Source: Sphingomonas sp. Root720 (GTDB lineage: Bacteria; Pseudomonadota; Alphaproteobacteria; Sphingomonadales; Sphingomonadaceae). From it: a DNA stretch of 64,000 bases. The notes below the pieces were generated by a model. The model made no database searches, was not told where the DNA came from, and was given only the letters and a program-made list of their open reading frames with translations. Location of the stretch: assembly GCF_001428605.1 (NCBI RefSeq), contig NZ_LMID01000016.1, forward strand, positions 1 to 64,000. The letters are read 5' to 3'. Position 1 is the stretch's first letter. Each line of letters opens with the position of its first letter. Shown piece after piece: positions 17,641-25,380 of this stretch. The position numbers and the translations under genes are program-made.

Positions 17641-18359
17641 TTCATGTCCTTCAGGTCGCTGTCCGAGAGGAACATCTGCACCACATCCGACATGCCCTTG
17701 AGCGGGGTGAACGTCAGCATCACAAGCCCGCCTGTCGCGTTGGTGCGGGTCAATCCCTCCGTGTAGATGTCGAGCGGCGGCTCTTCATCGAACCACACCC
17801 CGTTCAGCGTATCGCCCTGCCACTTGCCGCGGCCCTGTTCGTAGGCCTTGAATAGCAAGGTGGACGACCCACCAGCCACATGCTTCACGACCACGCTGTC
17901 CAGCGCGTTCGCAACGCCCATGGCCCGCGACGTGTCGATGATGTCGGCACCGGGGATAGCGCCCGTACCCCATTCCTCTTCCTTCTCAGGCTCGCCGACG
18001 AGAAGCTTCTGAATCGTGTCGCGTGTCGAGACGCGGGTTTCGCCGGCTGCCCAATAGCGGCCTGGCTGGTCGAACCTGCGACCGGTCCACCATTCCGGAT
18101 ATTTGCCGGTCAGGTGCATGGCCCATTCGAACGAGCCGGCTATCGTCTTGCCGAGCTGATTGCCCGCCATGAACAGACGCTCGCGGTGAACCGCGCCAGC
18201 TTCGTGGAACTCCCGCTGCTTATTGTACGGTCGGTACGCCTGGAGCCGGTTGCGCCTCCGTCTCCGCTCCAATTCCCGCGATAACATCAAGGCCTGCTGC
18301 TGCAAGCTGCGCAATGACACGGGAGAGCTGTCCGGCGACCTGATCGTCTGTGAGTTCAT
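17637..18359 (-). CDS. Terminase large subunit, ATPase part
   Basis: A 240-residue ORF with Walker A motif MAGNQLGKT (around residue 64-72), adenine-proximal YRPYNKQREFHEAG, and Walker B GVWFDEEP (about 190-197), followed by a coupling motif region MLTFTPLKGM. It powers DNA packaging. The C-terminal nuclease is on the next ORF. The start is uncertain: even an internal ATG at codon 25 overlaps the small-terminase-like gene by 68 nt. Confidence 0.8.
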   Translation of the reverse strand: MNSQTIRSPDSSPVSLRSLQQQALMLSRELERRRRRNRLQAYRPYNKQREFHEAGAVHRERLFMAGNQLGKTIAGSFEWAMHLTGKYPEWWTGRRFDQPGRYWAAGETRVSTRDTIQKLLVGEPEKEEEWGTGAIPGADIIDTSRAMGVANALDSVVVKHVAGGSSTLLFKAYEQGRGKWQGDTLNGVWFDEEPPLDIYTEGLTRTNATGGLVMLTFTPLKGMSDVVQMFLSDSDLKDMK

Positions 18360-18609
18360 CCAGCTCGCTCACCTTGATGTTGAGTTCCTTGGGCAGGATC
18401 GAGGCGACGACCTTGAGATAATCCTGCGGACGCTGGACTCGGACCGTCTCGATCGTCTCCGGGCCATGGGCTTCCCAGCTCGCCAACAGATCCTCGAAAA
18501 ATACCCCGACGATCTTCTGCCGCGCGCCCTTGGGTCGACCACCGCCGACGTTGCCGGGGACGAAGCGGCCCTTCTCGTCCTGCTCTGGTTTGGGCCGATC
18601 GTCGCTCAT
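18220..18609 (-). CDS. Small terminase-like / DUF5681 phage protein
   Basis: A 129-residue protein. Residues 8-33 (EKGRFVPGNVGGGRPKGARQ) match the DUF5681-type N-terminus common to proteins encoded just upstream of large terminases, which are taken to be small terminase subunits that recognise the packaging site. Middle and C-terminal parts are helical. Its 3' end overlaps the large-terminase ORF by up to 140 nt, unusually long for this compact operon. The start was chosen at the TGATG overlap with the upstream gene. Confidence 0.65.
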   Translation of the reverse strand: MSDDRPKPEQDEKGRFVPGNVGGGRPKGARQKIVGVFFEDLLASWEAHGPETIETVRVQRPQDYLKVVASILPKELNIKVSELDELTDDQVAGQLSRVIAQLAAAGLDVIAGIGAETEAQPAPGVPTVQ

Positions 18610-18914
18610 CACGCCGTCCTGAGACTGAACTTCCAGCCCGATCGCGGGGTCAGCCACATACGCTCGCCGGCTCCGACATAGTTGCTGTTGGCAACGGCGG
18701 CGACCGATCCGGCTTGGCTGTACTCGTAGCGGAATGCCTCCGTACCGATCAGCGAGAGCGCAGTCTGGCCATCAGGCGTGGCGCCGGACAGTGCTGGCGT
18801 CGCACTGATGCTGACACTCTGCGCCTCTGCGGCAGTACCGTCCTGGCCAGGCTCGGCCGCCACGGGTAGACCGCCAGTCGCGGCACGGGCGAAGTAGCTG
18901 ATCTCTACGGTCAT
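18609..18914 (-). CDS. Hypothetical protein at head of packaging operon
   Basis: A 101-residue Ala/Ser/Gly-rich protein, predicted mostly beta, with no signal peptide. It is the first gene of the late operon (GAGGATC ribosome-binding site 5 nt before ATG). The composition resembles small head-decoration or stabilisation proteins, but no family is recognised. Confidence 0.6.
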   Translation of the reverse strand: MTVEISYFARAATGGLPVAAEPGQDGTAAEAQSVSISATPALSGATPDGQTALSLIGTEAFRYEYSQAGSVAAVANSNYVGAGERMWLTPRSGWKFSLRTA

Positions 18915-18934
18915 GGCAGATCCTCGACTTAATG

Positions 18935-18970
18935 CAAAAACGAAAACGCCCCGCTTGAGGGCGGGGCGTT
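18935..18970 (-). terminator. Rho-independent terminator
   Basis: A perfect 10-bp stem (AACGCCCCGC at 18945-18954 with GCGGGGCGTT at 18961-18970) and a 6-nt loop. On the minus strand it is followed by TTTTCGTTTTT. It would end transcription of the exported-protein gene at 18998-19696 and insulate it from the late operon. Confidence 0.85.
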
Positions 18971-18997
18971 CAACGCGCGCAATACTGAAAGACGGCC

Positions 18998-19696
18998 CTA
19001 GTTTTTGACTCGCGGTCCCGGCACCTTGTCATCGCCGTAAACGACGACGATCGAGTAGCCCTGGGTGAATTTGTTCGTCTTCGACTTCTCTGCGCCACCG
19101 CTGACGTAGACGACACCTAGCGTACCGGAGAAAACATCCTCGCTCGTGAAACCGAAAGAACCTTCATAGGTAGCGGTCTTGATGTTCAGCGCTTGCTCCC
19201 CCTGGATGCCACTCAGCGCGTCCCCGAGATCGATCGGCCCGAGCAGGCTGTCCTTATTGAGCTTTGCCGATTTAGCCGCTTTTTCAGCTTCTTTAACGCC
19301 TCTAACCATAATCGCCGGCTTCCCACCGGCCTGGCTACAATAACTATCGAGCTTCGACAGGGTCAGGAGGTTGACCGAGAAGGCAATCGTTACACCCTGC
19401 GTTTCCGAAACCGTGTCGGTGTCGGCGAACGATGCTTCAGTGCTGACGATGGGAACCGAGAAGCCGCCTTCAAGCTTGGTCGAGCTATCGCGACCTATCG
19501 AAAACGTAACTTCCCCGCTCATACCGATGGGTTGCCACTTGCTCTCCTTGGGCAACGACTTCATTGCAGCGTAGGCATCGCACTTGATACGATTGAATAC
19601 GCTTGAAATGCTGGCATACCCAGTAACAGCAGCTTCAGCGCTCGTGGCAGACACCGCGCCTAGAAGAGCGGCAGAGAAAAACATCCGAGCTCGCAT
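18998..19696 (-). CDS. Exported protein of unknown function
   Basis: A 232-residue protein with a clear Sec signal peptide (MRARMFFSAALLGAVSATSA, cleavage expected near AEA). The mature part is Ser/Thr/Lys-rich with two cysteines (Cys in IKCDAYA and SYCSQAG) that may form a disulfide. The AGGGGGC ribosome-binding site and its own terminator suggest a separate transcription unit. It lies in the prophage between packaging and replication genes, the usual place for a lysogenic-conversion moron. No family recognised. Confidence 0.75.
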   Translation of the reverse strand: MRARMFFSAALLGAVSATSAEAAVTGYASISSVFNRIKCDAYAAMKSLPKESKWQPIGMSGEVTFSIGRDSSTKLEGGFSVPIVSTEASFADTDTVSETQGVTIAFSVNLLTLSKLDSYCSQAGGKPAIMVRGVKEAEKAAKSAKLNKDSLLGPIDLGDALSGIQGEQALNIKTATYEGSFGFTSEDVFSGTLGVVYVSGGAEKSKTNKFTQGYSIVVVYGDDKVPGPRVKN

Positions 19697-19801
19697 CGTT
19701 GCCCCCTTGCAAATGATCCCCCGATCAGATCGGAACGATAACGATTGGTCAAAATGTCGCCAATGCGAAGTTCAACCATTTCCGAGCATTTGCAGGACAA
19801 C

Positions 19802-19831
19802 AAAAAGCCCGGCAGCCTTTCGGCCCCGGGC
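19802..19831 (-). terminator. Rho-independent terminator
   Basis: On the minus strand GCCCGG (19826-19831) pairs with CCGGGC (19807-19812), with an inner GGCC/GGCT extension around a GAAA loop, followed directly by TTTTT. It would stop minus-strand transcripts coming from the 20293-21645 genes, which would otherwise run antisense through the gene at 19992-20234 and into 19696. Confidence 0.7.
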
Positions 19832-19991
19832 GCATCTTCAGCGATTGGTGATATCTGCCACTACGGTGCGCACAGGTCAAGCGCGATAAGCTTCGCTTGC
19901 ACTTTGGAATGATTGGTTCGTTTCGGACCGAGATTAATCTGGACTCGCGTGACCAATAGGCAGAGCTTCACTCCAACAAGAGGGGGCTCTT

Positions 19992-20234
19992 ATGAAATTG
20001 CTGTTGATCTTCGCTGCGGTGGCCGGACTATCGCCTGCTCAACCTGTCGAAGCGCCTCGCAGCGTGCCGGTTGCGCCCATGTCCCGGCCTGCGGGATGCG
20101 AAGGGAAGACATTTGCGACCGCCGAAGAAGCCCAGCAGTCGGGATGCTGCTCCTGGCATCAGGGCGTGTGCGGTTGCGCGAATGGTCGGAAGACCTGTTG
20201 CGATGGGACGGCTTCGCCGAGTTGCACCTGCTAG
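19992..20234 (+). CDS. Small secreted cysteine-rich protein
   Basis: An 80-residue protein with a signal peptide (MKLLLIFAAVAGLSPA) and a mature C-terminus carrying nine cysteines in about 45 residues, including GCCSWHQGVCGC and CCDGTASPSCTC. I have seen this GCCSxHxGVCGC...CCDGTxSPxC pattern in other small proteobacterial exported proteins; its function is not known to me. A strong AGAGGGGG ribosome-binding site precedes the ATG. The only plus-strand gene among several minus-strand exported proteins. Confidence 0.75.
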   Translation: MKLLLIFAAVAGLSPAQPVEAPRSVPVAPMSRPAGCEGKTFATAEEAQQSGCCSWHQGVCGCANGRKTCCDGTASPSCTC

Positions 20235-20292
20235 GCCGGGCCTGATCCTGATAGAGAGATCGAGGCATATCGCATCCGGTATGGTGGGACGC

Positions 20293-20613
20293 TTACTTGG
20301 GTTTGCCACCGGCCTCCCCCGCCGCGTCGACCCATTCACCTGGGGGCAGTCCGCCGGGGAATCTGGCAGACGGTCCCTGTGCTAAGCAGTGGTAGCGATA
20401 GTTTACGATAAAGCAGTTTTGTACGGTGCCGAGGCGGGTATCGAGTATGGCCACGCTCGCTGGATTAACCCCTTGGATCATTTGATATCGGCCAGGCGGG
20501 TTGTCCGATAAGCTCTTGGCGTCGGCGCGATCCAAAGCTTGCTGGCCGACCGTGGGTGTGTCGTTACACCCAGCCAGTAGCGCCAGCGGTATTAAAGCGA
20601 TCCTGCAAACCAT
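20293..20613 (-). CDS. Putative lipoprotein
   Basis: A 106-residue protein with a type II signal peptide (MVCRIALIPLALLAGC), the lipobox LLAGC placing the lipidated Cys at residue 16. The mature part has two further cysteines (QNCFIVNYRYHC). The ribosome-binding site is a G-run two bases before ATG. It lies 21 bp downstream of another exported protein in the same orientation, so the two may be co-transcribed. Function unknown. Confidence 0.7.
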   Translation of the reverse strand: MVCRIALIPLALLAGCNDTPTVGQQALDRADAKSLSDNPPGRYQMIQGVNPASVAILDTRLGTVQNCFIVNYRYHCLAQGPSARFPGGLPPGEWVDAAGEAGGKPK

Positions 20614-20634
20614 AACCCCCCCGCTCCGTAGGCG

Positions 20635-21036
20635 CTAATCGAGGTATTTAAGAACGACCATTTCAGTGAATTGCTTCTTGGCGGCGACCGCCATGTTGCC
20701 CGTGAAGATATATCCATTCTGGTCCTGGCGCTGACCTGCAATGATCACCGCATCGCCGCCCGCCTCTTTCACGATTTGCGCGATTCGCTTGGAGCCCACT
20801 GCGTCCCCATGGAAAGCCCCCGTCCCGCGACGATCCATCAGCCTGCCGATGACCTTCGATCTTTTTGTGGGCGTTCCTGATGTCCAGAAATCCACCCCGT
20901 CTTTGGTGACGCGCGTCCCGCCGCCGGCCTCGATGATCTGCTCCTTGCCCTCGTAGGCGGTGAATGTTTGTTTCGCCAAGATCGGCGAGGCTGGCGAAGC
21001 CGTGACCAAAATCGCCAACACAGCCTTGCGAAACAT
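20635..21036 (-). CDS. Exported protein, YbjQ/Rcs-like small domain
   Basis: A 133-residue protein with a signal peptide (MFRKAVLAILVTASPASPIL, cleaved near AKQ). The mature domain contains SGTPTKRSKVIGRLMDRRG and KEAGGDAVII, a pattern seen in small periplasmic or outer-membrane-anchored domains related to YbjQ-type proteins. AAAGGAGGGG precedes ATG, a very strong ribosome-binding site. Probable lysogenic cargo with the neighbouring lipoprotein. Confidence 0.7.
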   Translation of the reverse strand: MFRKAVLAILVTASPASPILAKQTFTAYEGKEQIIEAGGGTRVTKDGVDFWTSGTPTKRSKVIGRLMDRRGTGAFHGDAVGSKRIAQIVKEAGGDAVIIAGQRQDQNGYIFTGNMAVAAKKQFTEMVVLKYLD

Positions 21037-21072
21037 ATCGCCCCTCCTTTTTGGCGCCGCCCGCGCTTCTCC

Positions 21073-21645
21073 CTACAATCGTTCCCACATCGCAATGAGT
21101 CCAGCACAGAACGCGACCGCCGTCTTGGCAGCGTCGATGGCCGACCGCGAGTTGCTCGCCAGGTTCGATCCCGCTGTGCCCGCTTCCTGATCGAACCGGA
21201 CGACGTTCTCGAACACTTCCCAGAACTTGCGGGGGATCACTCGCTTGTACCCAGCGAGCGCTTCAAGCGCTTCGTGCTGAGACCATCCCTCCATTTTGGA
21301 GCAATCTATCCGATCGCGGGCGAGGTCGATCGAGCGCAAATCCTCCGCCCGCGCCCACAGCCTGCGGCAGTGATCGATGGCTTTGCGCTGGGGCTCCTCG
21401 AAGATCCCGGCCTTGTCGTTCGCTATCCACCGATCGACCGCCGTCCCACCGCGATTGATGATCACCTTCACGATCCCCTTCTTGCCGCCCAGCTCGCCGC
21501 TGAGATCAACAACGGTACCTTCCTCGTACCGGCCATGAGCCGCCGCAAAGGGGTTCACAGGCGGCTCCTGCGTGCCTCCCCTGCCCTGGCGCCGCGTTGC
21601 GTGCGTGGTGCTGATGTTCAGCCGTGGATTGGTTGCCTTGCCCAT
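21073..21645 (-). CDS. Conserved-looking phage protein, unknown
   Basis: A 190-residue cytoplasmic protein. The C-terminal part (about 95-190; SMEGWSQHEALEALAGYKRV and a final helix with AAKTAVAFCAGLIAMW) has the helical layout of DUF6456-like proteins in alphaproteobacterial prophages, though I hold this lightly. The AGGGGGCATC ribosome-binding site decides the start at MGKATNPRLN. It may be a regulator of phage genes; function unknown. Confidence 0.6.
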   Translation of the reverse strand: MGKATNPRLNISTTHATRRQGRGGTQEPPVNPFAAAHGRYEEGTVVDLSGELGGKKGIVKVIINRGGTAVDRWIANDKAGIFEEPQRKAIDHCRRLWARAEDLRSIDLARDRIDCSKMEGWSQHEALEALAGYKRVIPRKFWEVFENVVRFDQEAGTAGSNLASNSRSAIDAAKTAVAFCAGLIAMWERL

Positions 21646-21808
21646 GATGCCCCCTGAAATGAGTGCCCGAAATTTCCCGTTAAATTTCGGGCTGGAAATA
21701 CGGTGCCGATCAGCGGCGAACCCTCCGCCCCGACTGCAACTTCGCGGAACCCGCCCAGCCACGACGCAGTTGTGCACTCGCCTGATCAACAGGCCTGGAA
21801 GGCTGCAA

Positions 21809-22021
21809 ATGAAGATCCTGAACATTCTGACTGCTGCCGCGCTTGGCATCGCAGCGGTTGGTGCCAGCACGGCCGCGAATGCCGAGCCACGGCACAACAA
21901 TTGGAACAACGGCCACCATCAGAAATGGAATGGCAACCACAAGCGCTGGGACAAGCGGCATCACCGCGTGCGTTGCCATACCGAGTGGCGTCATCATCAC
22001 AAGGTTCGCGTCTGCCGCTGA
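21809..22021 (+). CDS. Exported His/Asn-rich protein
   Basis: A 70-residue protein with a signal peptide (MKILNILTAAALGIAAVGAS, cleavage near ANA) and a mature part made almost entirely of His, Asn, Trp, Lys and Arg (RHNNWNNGHHQKWNGNHKRW), ending with two cysteines. His-rich periplasmic proteins of this style are common in sphingomonads and may bind metals. GGAAGG lies 7 nt before ATG. A strong hairpin follows the stop. Confidence 0.7.
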   Translation: MKILNILTAAALGIAAVGASTAANAEPRHNNWNNGHHQKWNGNHKRWDKRHHRVRCHTEWRHHHKVRVCR

Positions 22022-22030
22022 GATCAGTCG

Positions 22031-22063
22031 CGAGGGCGCACTGGACTGGCCAGCGCGCCCTCG
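22031..22063 (+). terminator. Hairpin after the His-rich protein gene
   Basis: A 14-bp stem with one mismatch (arms 22031-22044 and 22050-22063, loop ACTGG) starts 9 bp after the stop codon. There is no T-run, so it is either a weak or Rho-assisted terminator or a 3' mRNA stabiliser. Confidence 0.5.
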
Positions 22064-22225
22064 GGCCCTCGGGCCACGCGATGCTGGCCGACGCCTACCT
22101 GCTCGAGAAATATCAGCATGGTCGAGACGCTCGGCGGGTCGACTGCCGAGTGAGGTCAGCCGCACAATAGGGCTGGCGCCGAAAGGATCGTTGAAAGATA
22201 ACACCTTCAAATCTGGAGGGGTCAG

Positions 22226-22672
22226 ATGGGGATTCGCAAAAGCATTGTATTGGCTGGCGTGTTCGCCGCCGTGGTAATTCCGCAGGTCGGAGCGAATGCG
22301 AAAGCGATGGACGAAATCATCGCGGGCTGCTCCGATCTCCAGCCGTTCCCGTCCTTCGCCGCGTGCGTGAAGGAGACCTACAACCAAAAAGGGGACAGCA
22401 AGAAATCGGGACCGGTTCTGGCGTTCTATGCGTATCTGGATGAGATCACGGAGGATTACGTCAAATCTCAAGGCGGCGCCGAGCCCATGACGGATGTCAA
22501 GGCGCGTGCCGCAACCTTTCGGGCCTGGCAGACCACGATCGACGCATCGATCAGCGCCCGGCGAGCGGCGATAGCCGCATCCGTTGGGCGAAGCACCGCA
22601 GCAACCTCGGATGATAAGCTCACGGTTTGCAACCCCAAGCCCGGCGGCGGAGTGATCTGCACCAGCCATTGA
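22226..22672 (+). CDS. Exported protein of unknown function
   Basis: A 148-residue protein with a signal peptide (MGIRKSIVLAGVFAAVVIPQ, cleavage near ANA). The mature part is helical, with cysteine pairs (AGCSDLQ and AACVKET; VCNPKPGGGVIC near the end) that may be oxidised in the periplasm. GGAGGGG lies 6 nt before ATG. It is the last of the exported cargo genes and is convergent with the phage gene at 22705-23073. Confidence 0.7.
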   Translation: MGIRKSIVLAGVFAAVVIPQVGANAKAMDEIIAGCSDLQPFPSFAACVKETYNQKGDSKKSGPVLAFYAYLDEITEDYVKSQGGAEPMTDVKARAATFRAWQTTIDASISARRAAIAASVGRSTAATSDDKLTVCNPKPGGGVICTSH

Positions 22673-22704
22673 GCCGCGGCCCGCTCCCTCGATCGCCTGA
22701 CCGA

Positions 22705-23073
22705 TCAGCATGTCCAGACACCGTCGCCGACAGGGACGCCGTCCCAGCGATGGTCGAGCCATACCGAGATGCGAGCGCCTTCATTCCGCCGCTCTATCTC
22801 CTCGAATACGCGCTCTAGGCCCTGACGCCCCGCCAGAGCCGCGATGGTCTCGCCGATACACCAGACGGCGTACCGCAGTCCCGAAATGTCATCGTGCACC
22901 GCCTCCAGGCGGGAGGGAACGCCGCCATCGAAACGGAGCCGCTTGAGCGCCGTCTGCGTGGCGCTGGGTCGTTGCGCCGAGAGGTCAAGGATCCGGCGGT
23001 AAATCGCCTCGATCGTCTCGCAAACCACGGCGGTCTGCTCAACGCCGAGGAGGGCGGTGAGTTGGTCGGTCAT
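22705..23073 (-). CDS. Hypothetical phage protein
   Basis: A 122-residue mostly helical protein with no membrane segment (MTDQLTALLGVEQTAVVCET at the start, GVPVGDGVWTC at the end). GGAGGAACG precedes ATG, so expression is well supported. It is the last gene of the leftward early/replication operon, separated from the helicase by a long hairpin. No family is recognised. Confidence 0.6.
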   Translation of the reverse strand: MTDQLTALLGVEQTAVVCETIEAIYRRILDLSAQRPSATQTALKRLRFDGGVPSRLEAVHDDISGLRYAVWCIGETIAALAGRQGLERVFEEIERRNEGARISVWLDHRWDGVPVGDGVWTC

Positions 23074-23116
23074 CGTTCCTCCAAGCGGCTCTTGCCGCAG
23101 CCTGGGACCGGCCGGC

Positions 23117-23159
23117 GGGGTATTGGGTGGGTAGGGTTATACCCTACCCCCCATACCCC
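23117..23159. repeat. Long extended hairpin upstream of 22705-23073
   Basis: GGGTAGGGT (23129-23137) pairs perfectly with ACCCTACCC (23141-23149) around TAT, and the structure extends through GGG/CCC and outer GGGGTAT/ATACCCC arms. It forms an approximately 19-bp imperfect hairpin with strand-asymmetric G-rich and C-rich sides. It lies just downstream of the helicase stop. There is no T-run in either direction. Confidence 0.75.
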
Positions 23160-23236
23160 CACCGGGCAGGGCGGTCGTTTCCGCAGTTCCGTACTGGCTG
23201 CTGCGGAGAGGTGCGGAGGTGCGGAGATCAGGGGCG

Positions 23237-24532
23237 TCAGTCGACGATGGCCCATTGTCCCACCTCCACATATTCGCGGATCTCTCCGCGCTCATCCTTG
23301 CGCTCGACCGACCGGAGGGCGCCGTTGCCGACCCAGGTGAGGACCATCTTCTTGATGGCCTGCTTCTCACCCTCGTCGTCGAGGTTCCGATCGAGTACGC
23401 GCGCAACGATTTTTCCGACCCAATCCTTTGCCTCGGAGTGCTTCCGGCACTTCTCGGGATTGGCCTGGATCTGATTCTGGACATGCCAAAGCTGCTGGAC
23501 CGTGACGCCGCCGAATGTGTCTGGTGCCTGCCACCGGCGAATGGCGCCGATGTTGTCCTCGGGTCCAGTATCGTCGCCGTTGCCCAGGCCAATTCCGACG
23601 AACTCGTACCATTCGGCTTTGGCGGCCGGCGGGGCCTTGTTGTTCTTGTCATCGAACACTGAGAAGAAGCGCTTGCGGTCGCATTCGGGAATGCGGAACT
23701 CCTGCGCGACGTCCTTCGGCATCTTCTGCAGGACCAGCACCGACCGGGCCGCGTTGATCATGGCCACGGCGCCGCGAGCATCGAATGCCGATGGCTCCGA
23801 CCCGTTGGGCTTGCGGACATGGTGGGCCAGGCTCACCGCGCAATCCGCTTCGTGAGCCACCCTGACCCATTCCTTGCTGACCGCGTCGATCGCGCCATTG
23901 TCGTTTTCGTCAACCGAATGGCTGGAGACGAATGGGTCGATATCGATGTGATCGATGCGGCGAGCCTTTAGCTCTTCGACCAGCGCATCAACCACGGGCT
24001 GACGGATGGTGAAGTCCCCTGCCCTGCTTTGCGTGCCGATCTTCAGCAGTTTCGACCCCGAACTGTCGACGCCATCGATAAACAGGCGATCGGCGATATC
24101 CGAGGGCGACAACCCCCACAGCTTCACGAAGGCATGGATGCTCTTCTCCACCTCCTCCATTTCGTCCTCGAGGTTCCAGAGCCAGACGCGGTGCGGACCG
24201 TTCCAGACGCGATGTCCGAGCATGTCCCGCCCTGTCACCATGCAGAGCGCGCGGCCGATTTTGAATGTCGTCTTTCCTGCGGCGCCCGGCGCTACAGTGG
24301 CGGAAAGCTGCTTTCGCCGAAGCTCATACCCGTAGAGGTAGCGCCGCCTGGGAATGCTGGCTGGGTCGCGGAAAACGAAAGGGGATGCCTTGATCCCTAT
24401 CGATTCGGCGGGGGGCTCAGGAAAATGCTCTGGCGCGTCGGGCCAAGGCCAGCGGGCCGCGTCCAATGCTTGCCGAACGACCGCCCCTCCGAAGTCGCGT
24501 GCATCATCCTCGAAATCCCGCGCCACGCTCAT
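23237..24532 (-). CDS. RepA-like AAA ATPase / replicative helicase
   Basis: A 431-residue protein with a P-loop variant APGAAGKTTFKIGRAL (around residues 83-98), a following WLWNLEDEMEEVEKS, an acidic Walker B-like IDHIDIDPFVSSHSV, and a sensor-like segment VSLAHHVRKPNG. This is the layout of AAA_25/RepA family hexameric helicases in plasmids and prophages. It overlaps the primase gene upstream (ATGA), and together they form the phage replication module. Confidence 0.8.
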   Translation of the reverse strand: MSVARDFEDDARDFGGAVVRQALDAARWPWPDAPEHFPEPPAESIGIKASPFVFRDPASIPRRRYLYGYELRRKQLSATVAPGAAGKTTFKIGRALCMVTGRDMLGHRVWNGPHRVWLWNLEDEMEEVEKSIHAFVKLWGLSPSDIADRLFIDGVDSSGSKLLKIGTQSRAGDFTIRQPVVDALVEELKARRIDHIDIDPFVSSHSVDENDNGAIDAVSKEWVRVAHEADCAVSLAHHVRKPNGSEPSAFDARGAVAMINAARSVLVLQKMPKDVAQEFRIPECDRKRFFSVFDDKNNKAPPAAKAEWYEFVGIGLGNGDDTGPEDNIGAIRRWQAPDTFGGVTVQQLWHVQNQIQANPEKCRKHSEAKDWVGKIVARVLDRNLDDEGEKQAIKKMVLTWVGNGALRSVERKDERGEIREYVEVGQWAIVD

Positions 24533-25380
24533 GCGGCCCTTCCGATAGGAGTGGCGATGCGCGCACCGATCTCTTCCGCTGCCGCTTGGGCAGCCTCCAC
24601 GCCAATGTTGCGGTCCAGATGGGCATCGTCGTCTGCGCAGATAATGTAATCGAGATCCGGCCGGGCCGCGTACCATAGGCGAGCTACAGGCAGCAGGTTC
24701 TTGGCCGAGAAACTGGCGATGCACGGATACCCAGAAGCGCGATGAACCGCTTCCATCGTCGCCACGCCTTCACCAATACAGGTGCGCTCGCCCCGTTGCG
24801 TGAACTGGCCGATCGGGAAGAACAGCCCTTGGGTCCGGCCGCCACGCATGAAACGCTTGGTGCCGTCGCCGGCAATGCGCTGGACATTCCAGAGATCACC
24901 GGAGGCATCGATCATAGGTACGAGTAGCCAGCCGTCCCGTGTGACCCGATAGCGGATCGCGTCGAGCTGCTTGCGCGCCACGTATGGGTGATCGGACAAA
25001 GCGCGACCTGAAGATGACCAGAGATCGAAAGCATCCTTGGCTGCTTCCTCCTCCGATCGAAGCTTTTCCTCCTGCCGACGCTGCTTGGCCTCAGCCCATT
25101 CACGCTGGAGCGCCTGTCGCTCTTCAGCCGTCAGGCCAAGATCCTGATCGATGCGCCACTTCCGCGAGATACCCAGGCGGTAATTGCCGAAGGCGCCGGC
25201 CGGGCGCTCATCGAGATAGAGCACCGCCCAGCCATTTTGCCGGCCTTGGCCATCTCCCTCACAGCGGAACCGGATCAGCTCGCCAGAACTCAGGCGCTGA
25301 AGGATAGGCTCTACCGCACGGATGCCTTCTATCTCCATAGCGGAGATGAAGTCTGCGAGGGCGTCGGAATAGCGGCTCAC
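24529..25380 (-). CDS. Toprim-domain primase-like protein
   Basis: A 283-residue protein. The N-terminal half resembles primase-associated regions (YLDERPAGAFGNYRLGISRK), and the C-terminal half is a Toprim domain with the conserved Glu in CIGEGVATMEAV and an Asp-Asp-Asp cluster in IICADDDAHLDRN. It would make primers for phage DNA replication. The start is GTG at 25378-25380, overlapping a small upstream ORF as GTGA. Confidence 0.8.
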   Translation of the reverse strand: MSRYSDALADFISAMEIEGIRAVEPILQRLSSGELIRFRCEGDGQGRQNGWAVLYLDERPAGAFGNYRLGISRKWRIDQDLGLTAEERQALQREWAEAKQRRQEEKLRSEEEAAKDAFDLWSSSGRALSDHPYVARKQLDAIRYRVTRDGWLLVPMIDASGDLWNVQRIAGDGTKRFMRGGRTQGLFFPIGQFTQRGERTCIGEGVATMEAVHRASGYPCIASFSAKNLLPVARLWYAARPDLDYIICADDDAHLDRNIGVEAAQAAAEEIGARIATPIGRAA

